Below, in pieces: positions 60,014 to 64,000 of a stretch of DNA of 64,000 nt (positions within the stretch are counted from its first letter, which is position 1; each line of letters starts with the position of its first letter). The DNA is from Arctopsyche grandis (lineage: Eukaryota; Arthropoda; Insecta; Trichoptera; Hydropsychidae). The stretch covers positions 12,994,501-13,058,500 of the forward strand of contig NC_135367.1 in NCBI RefSeq assembly GCF_051622035.1, written 5' to 3'. Both the position numbers and the translations under genes were made by a program. The notes below the pieces were generated by a model that saw only the letters and a list, made by a program, of their open reading frames with translations, did no database searches and was not told the origin of the DNA.

Positions 60014-60923
60014 CAGTCCCTTACCAGAATATTACGCCACCCCTCTCGAGATGCGTTTGGGTAAATTTGTCACGGTCGTAAATAACTCATTATGGGAACT
60101 TTTGGCCTCATTTTTTTTGTGATCTTATCCTTAAATGCAACTCTATTCACTAGCAAAAAATATCGGTGGATTATCCCTCAAAAGGTCTTCAAAAACAAAA
60201 GAAAGATGTTTGAAATCGGTTTGCGTCTGAATTTTGTTCAATATTGACGTGCGTTTCCGTTAAAATCATTCATTATTTTGTGAAAAGCACTGTGTTTTTT
60301 TCTCTTTTACTGCAACTTTATCATATTTCTAAGTTGGTATATAATATCTCGAAATTTTACTTTGTTTTAAGATTTAAATTGCGTGTAAAACTTTTATTGG
60401 ATTTTTTTAGATGGGTAGAAAATCAGATCTTTCTAAAGAAAAAATTGCAAGCATTACATCATTATTAAATACAGGAAAGTTTTCTAAAAACAAAATCGCG
60501 ACAATGGAGGGTGTTAGTAGGGCGTCTATTAGAAAAATAAAACAAAATCTGGAGACTGATTGCGACCTCACACTCAGTCGGCGAGCTAATAGTGGTACTA
60601 AAAAAAAATTTGGCCCTCGTGTGGATCGAAAAATCGCCAGGCTTGTTTCCAAGAATCGATTTAATACAAAAAAAAATATTGAACAACAATTAAAGGACGA
60701 AAACGTGAAATATCTACGTCAACAGTACGACGTCGTTTGGGATAATCTTTTGACCTTTTGAGGGATAATCCACCGATATTTTTTGCTAGTGAATAGAGTT
60801 GCATTTAAGGATAAGATCACAAAAAAATGAGGCCAAAAGTTCCCATAATGAGTTATTTACGACGTGACAAATTTACCCAAACGCATCTCGAGAGGGGTGG
60901 CGTAATATTCTGGTCAGGGACTG
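60014..60923 (+). mobile_element. Deleted Tc1-like element, transposase N-terminus only
   Basis: CAGTCCCTTACCAGAATATT and the inverted right end CAGTCCCTGACCAGAATATT are bounded by TA on both sides. The terminal repeats are about 180 bases. A frame at 60,411-60,761 (MGRKSDLSKEKIASITSLLN, KNKIATMEGVSRASIRKIKQ) encodes the paired-type DNA-binding half of the transposase, about 100 residues, then runs into the right repeat; the DDE catalytic part is deleted. It is the same family as the element at 31,160. A truncated DNA-binding product could compete with active transposase, but expression is unknown. Confidence 0.85.
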
Positions 60924-61129
60924 TATATTACACAAATTCATCCTTAATGATTTTTTTGTTTGGTGGTTGTTTCCGGTATAAAACTTTAAGCTCAAATAAT
61001 TTTCCTGAAAATTTAAGTGCTTAATTATTTGTTAATATGACAACGAAATCAAAGATTTTTCTTCGATTTACGACATGTTCCAAAGATTTATATAATTGTT
61101 GAATAACATTTTCATAGTATTTGCAGTAA
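60924..61129. other. Short gene-free spacer
   Basis: AT-rich; nothing seen. Confidence 0.4.
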
Positions 61130-61345
61130 AAGTCAGCAGTATATCTCGGTGGTTACGTCAATGCTAACCACTGAGAGGTTCCCGGGTTCGTTCAAGACCT
61201 GGGTTGATCTCGATTGAAAATAATTTATTCGGAAGTATTTCTGTAGTACTGCTTGACTTGGATATTTGTCGGATCATTTTCTATCAGAGTTGGCCAATTT
61301 ATCTGATTTCATTGTTGAAACGGTTTCTCGTCAAATTGGCGAAAC
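61130..61345 (+). mobile_element. tRNA-derived SINE, partial copy 6
   Basis: A head-like stretch (ATATCTCGGTGGTTACGTCA, worn B-box GGGTTCGTTCAAG) and the family body TATCAGAGTTGGCCAATTTA, CTGATTTCATTG, GAAACGGTTTC. The tail is missing. Confidence 0.6.
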
Positions 61346-62150
61346 CGTTTTTCCCATTATGTCATCACTATTTGAATATGATTTAAAATTTCTAAGCTAT
61401 TATTTAAAATTTTGTTCTTAAATTCATATCCACCATTTGATTGTCTTTTTCTCTCCCCATAAATAAGTGGAAAAGCATTTTTAATTTGTAATTAATCTAA
61501 CGACTGGTCGACTTAGTAATTGGTGACGCTTTCAATTGACACGTTATCTTCCGCTTTTTTTTTCATTAGATGGCAATTAAATTCATTGAATTTTCTTTTT
61601 TTTATTTTCTTGATTCACCAAAAGGTAACGGAAATCTACTGGACATACTTAAAATGCTAGATTACAACATAAGATCAAAAGATATTTAAATACATACATA
61701 TGTAGCATATTTGTTTTTGGTATAACGGTAAAAGACACCTGGGTGAGAAGTATGACGAATATCGCAAATATTGTGTAGTAAAGCTATGGATATGGCAATG
61801 AGTGGGATTAGAATATTGGAAACTACTCAAATGGTTTCTGAGAGAATTCAGAATCGACATAGACATCGTTGTCTACAAGTGCATTGTATTTTTAGCTAAA
61901 TGTGAGTAGTTGTATGAACAAATATACATAGATCGGAATACATACTTACATACCAGATATGGTTGTTGGAGAAGTCTTTGTGCTGTAGAATTGATGCATG
62001 ATAGGATATATGTGTGTATAATATTTTAAAATAATTTACCAAGACGATTCAAAAGTTCATTCATATAAATCGATTCACTGAATATATGCATGTATAATAA
62101 GGCATGGGTGACGCCTAGCACTAGCACAAAATTAAACTGCATATACACAC
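61346..62150. other. Gene-free AT-rich DNA
   Basis: No supported gene or bounded repeat. Confidence 0.4.
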
Positions 62151-62159
62151 ATGTACAGA

Positions 62160-62640
62160 CATAAAGCGTTAATATTCGACAGTCGTAGGACGTCAGACGT
62201 CGCGTCGGAAAATTAGTGGTAATCAAAATAACAACGCGTCTTTTTGATTAGTCGACTGGTGCAAACGTACCCACGCGGTCGCCATCTCGGTCGTATCCTC
62301 GCACTGTTTCGGCCAAATAAGAAAGAAAAAGGAAAAAGCGCAAAAAAAAGCAATAACAAAATAAAGAATCGCGTCCGTATAAGTGCGTATTGCGTATTTG
62401 GCTGGCTCTCCGCTCGGTACTACTCGTTCGTCCCACGCTATCGATTAAAGTCGCCCGTGTACGTTTTGCCCGTGCGAAAAGTGTGCTAAATTGTGTATCG
62501 ATATGTGGTCATCCGCATCCACGTCTGCCGTGGATGCTGTGTTCACCTGTCGCGGTGATATCGATTTCGATGCGTGTGATTCATGAAGTGCAGTGATGAT
62601 GTTTTTGTTTGTACATACGTACATAAATGCCGTACTTTTG
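62160..62640 (+). promoter_or_regulatory. CpG-rich block, possible promoter and first exon
   Basis: From GACGTCAGACGTCGCGTCGG at about 62,186 to about 62,590 the sequence is CG-rich and unlike its AT-rich flanks, without a recognised protein. It could be an alternative promoter and untranslated exon of aPKC, in whose presumed intron it lies, or the start of another gene. Orientation is a guess. Confidence 0.35.
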
Positions 62641-63136
62641 TTCAGACTTTTGAATAGTCATCGACGGTAGAGAGAAATCTGGTGTTTTATCATCGTATTG
62701 TATTTAGTTTTGAGGTCTCGTTGGTTAGTGACCTCTGATTCATTCATATCGGCGATTTTCAATATTTCTACACGTTTGCGTAAGCGCACCTACGAACGAT
62801 GTGAATTCTGATATCTCTTTCAAATAATCAAACTCAATAATGAGTTTTTTCGTTGTACGTAATAATAATACGATTCTTTGTCGCTTTATACCAGAGGCTC
62901 TCAATCGGCAGTCGATGAACCTCTGGGCGTTCTGTGGGTAGATTTTGAAAGGTTCGTGAACTCGGATGGGAAAAATATTTTTTTTTTTTTATTATCTTCA
63001 CATTAAAATTTTATTATTATTATTATATTATTTTATTTCTGCGTAAAAAAATAATAGCACTTTTATAGTGATTATTAAGAATCACTTTCTAGCATTATTT
63101 TTATCAATTAGTAGTTCTTGAAATACGGTTTCAGAA
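62641..63136. other. Gene-free DNA
   Basis: AT-rich with a poly(T) run near 62,978. No feature supported. Confidence 0.4.
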
Positions 63137-63572
63137 TCTATACATGTATATAAAAATCAATGTTTGTCTGTCTGTCTGTTACGTATGCGTTCCTATACCA
63201 TTCAACTTATTGCGATGAAACTTACATGAGTTATTGCGATGGTTTCTGTAAAAAAAATCGCCCAAAAACGGGAACGGGAATGGGAAAATAGGAATAAGTG
63301 GCATTGCAACGCAATAATTTCAAATGTGTTCGCGTCACCACCTGCGTTGTTAGGGTAAAATAAGCAGACAATTGAATAATTTCAAATGTGTTCGCCGCCT
63401 GCGTTTTTCCTAAATATCATTATAATTATCATTATCAGTATCGTTTAATTTGATTATTAAGTATTAATTTGAAACTGAAACATTCACTTATCGAAACACA
63501 TCAAGAGACGGGAACGGGAACGAGAATTGAATATGTTATTGTGGCATTGCAACGCATGCCGGGTTCAGCTAG
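63137..63572 (+). mobile_element. Non-autonomous Helitron-like (HINE-type) element
   Basis: Starts A|TCTATACATGTATATAAAA, runs through ATCAATGTTTGTCTGTCTGT and ATTGCGATGAAACTTA, and ends TGCAACGCATGCCGGGTTCA then GCTAG|T. This opening and the CGGG...CAGCTAGT ending are typical of non-autonomous Helitron/Helentron elements in insects. It has an internal repeat (GTGGCATTGCAACGCA twice; TTCAAATGTGTTCGC twice). No coding capacity. Confidence 0.7.
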
Positions 63573-64000
63573 TACAATATAAAAAGTCGTTTTAAGGTCT
63601 AATTAATAAATCTAATACATGTACATATGTACAAGCATAAATTTATTAGATTTTATCGTAGTATATTGCTTTAATCTTATGGTATGCGTATTTTAAAAGG
63701 TTTTTAAATCGGACTTGGGCTTTTTCAATCGCATTTTTGAATACGATAAGCGTTAAGTCACACCCTATACAATCAGAATATTATCTATGCATAGTAAATT
63801 TTATAATTAAACAAGACGAAAGTGTACGTTCATGAAATTTTTGTCGCAATGTTTAATCGTGTTAGCACATTCGAGCGCACTACGTACAATGTTTGTTCGT
63901 TTTGTATTTACAGAGAGATACACGTATGCGTGTACAAAGGGAAAATGCCTTTTTTTGAAAAAAATGTACAACTCACATGTTGTTTGAAATTATGAATCGA
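63573..64000. other. Gene-free DNA at the window edge
   Basis: AT-rich; nothing recognised. Confidence 0.4.

Overview
The window is AT-rich nuclear DNA from an insect, probably holometabolous. Evidence for this is three conserved intron-bearing animal genes (eIF5A, the beta subunit of F-actin capping protein, atypical PKC) whose protein sequences read as insect, ZAD zinc-finger exons (an arthropod family, expanded in holometabolous insects), TTAGG-like interstitial repeats, abundant TATGTATG/ACATACAT microsatellites and Helitron, hAT, piggyBac and Tc1-type elements. The order cannot be fixed by eye. Each intron-exon model was built by hand from splice sites, codon phase and remembered family sequences; nothing was searched.

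Layout. 1-18.4 kb holds no recognisable protein gene: AT-rich DNA with several GC-richer islands that look like regulatory sequence, a worn Tc1 relic, two Helitron-like elements, a tandem repeat and SINEs. A tRNA-Thr(AGT) lies at 18,458. 19.2-21.4 kb is a nest of hAT-type fragments and MITEs. The eIF5A gene runs rightward from a CpG-rich first exon (about 21.7-22.0 kb) to its coding exons at 25,086-25,884. Facing it, the capping-protein beta gene runs leftward from 36,748 to 30,174 in five coding exons. One of its introns begins with GC instead of GT and holds a Tc1-like element with 550-base inverted arms, itself split by a piggyBac-type element.

The most unusual part is 38.3-47.9 kb. Two near-identical two-exon ZAD modules (43,511-42,968 and 47,390-46,846, minus strand) each stand upstream of a long transposase-derived reading frame: a hAT transposase with a BED finger (40,178-38,301) and a piggyBac-derived protein (46,733-45,339). 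Both transposase frames begin at a good splice acceptor and lack a convincing start codon of their own, and both join the ZAD module in phase 0. The simplest reading is a tandem pair of ZAD-transposase fusion genes that captured two different transposase superfamilies. A broken third ZAD remnant lies at 42.4 kb. The piggyBac part has lost catalytic positions but keeps its cysteine-rich DNA-binding tail, which would suit a regulatory protein.

From 50.0 kb the first coding exons of atypical PKC (the PB1 domain) run rightward; the C1 and kinase exons were not found and probably lie beyond the window. The remainder to 64 kb is intron-like or intergenic DNA with tRNA-derived SINEs, a palindromic foldback element with a 9-base target duplication inside a SINE, a second deleted Tc1-like element, a CpG-rich block at 62.2-62.6 kb that may be a promoter, and a Helitron-like element at 63.1-63.6 kb.
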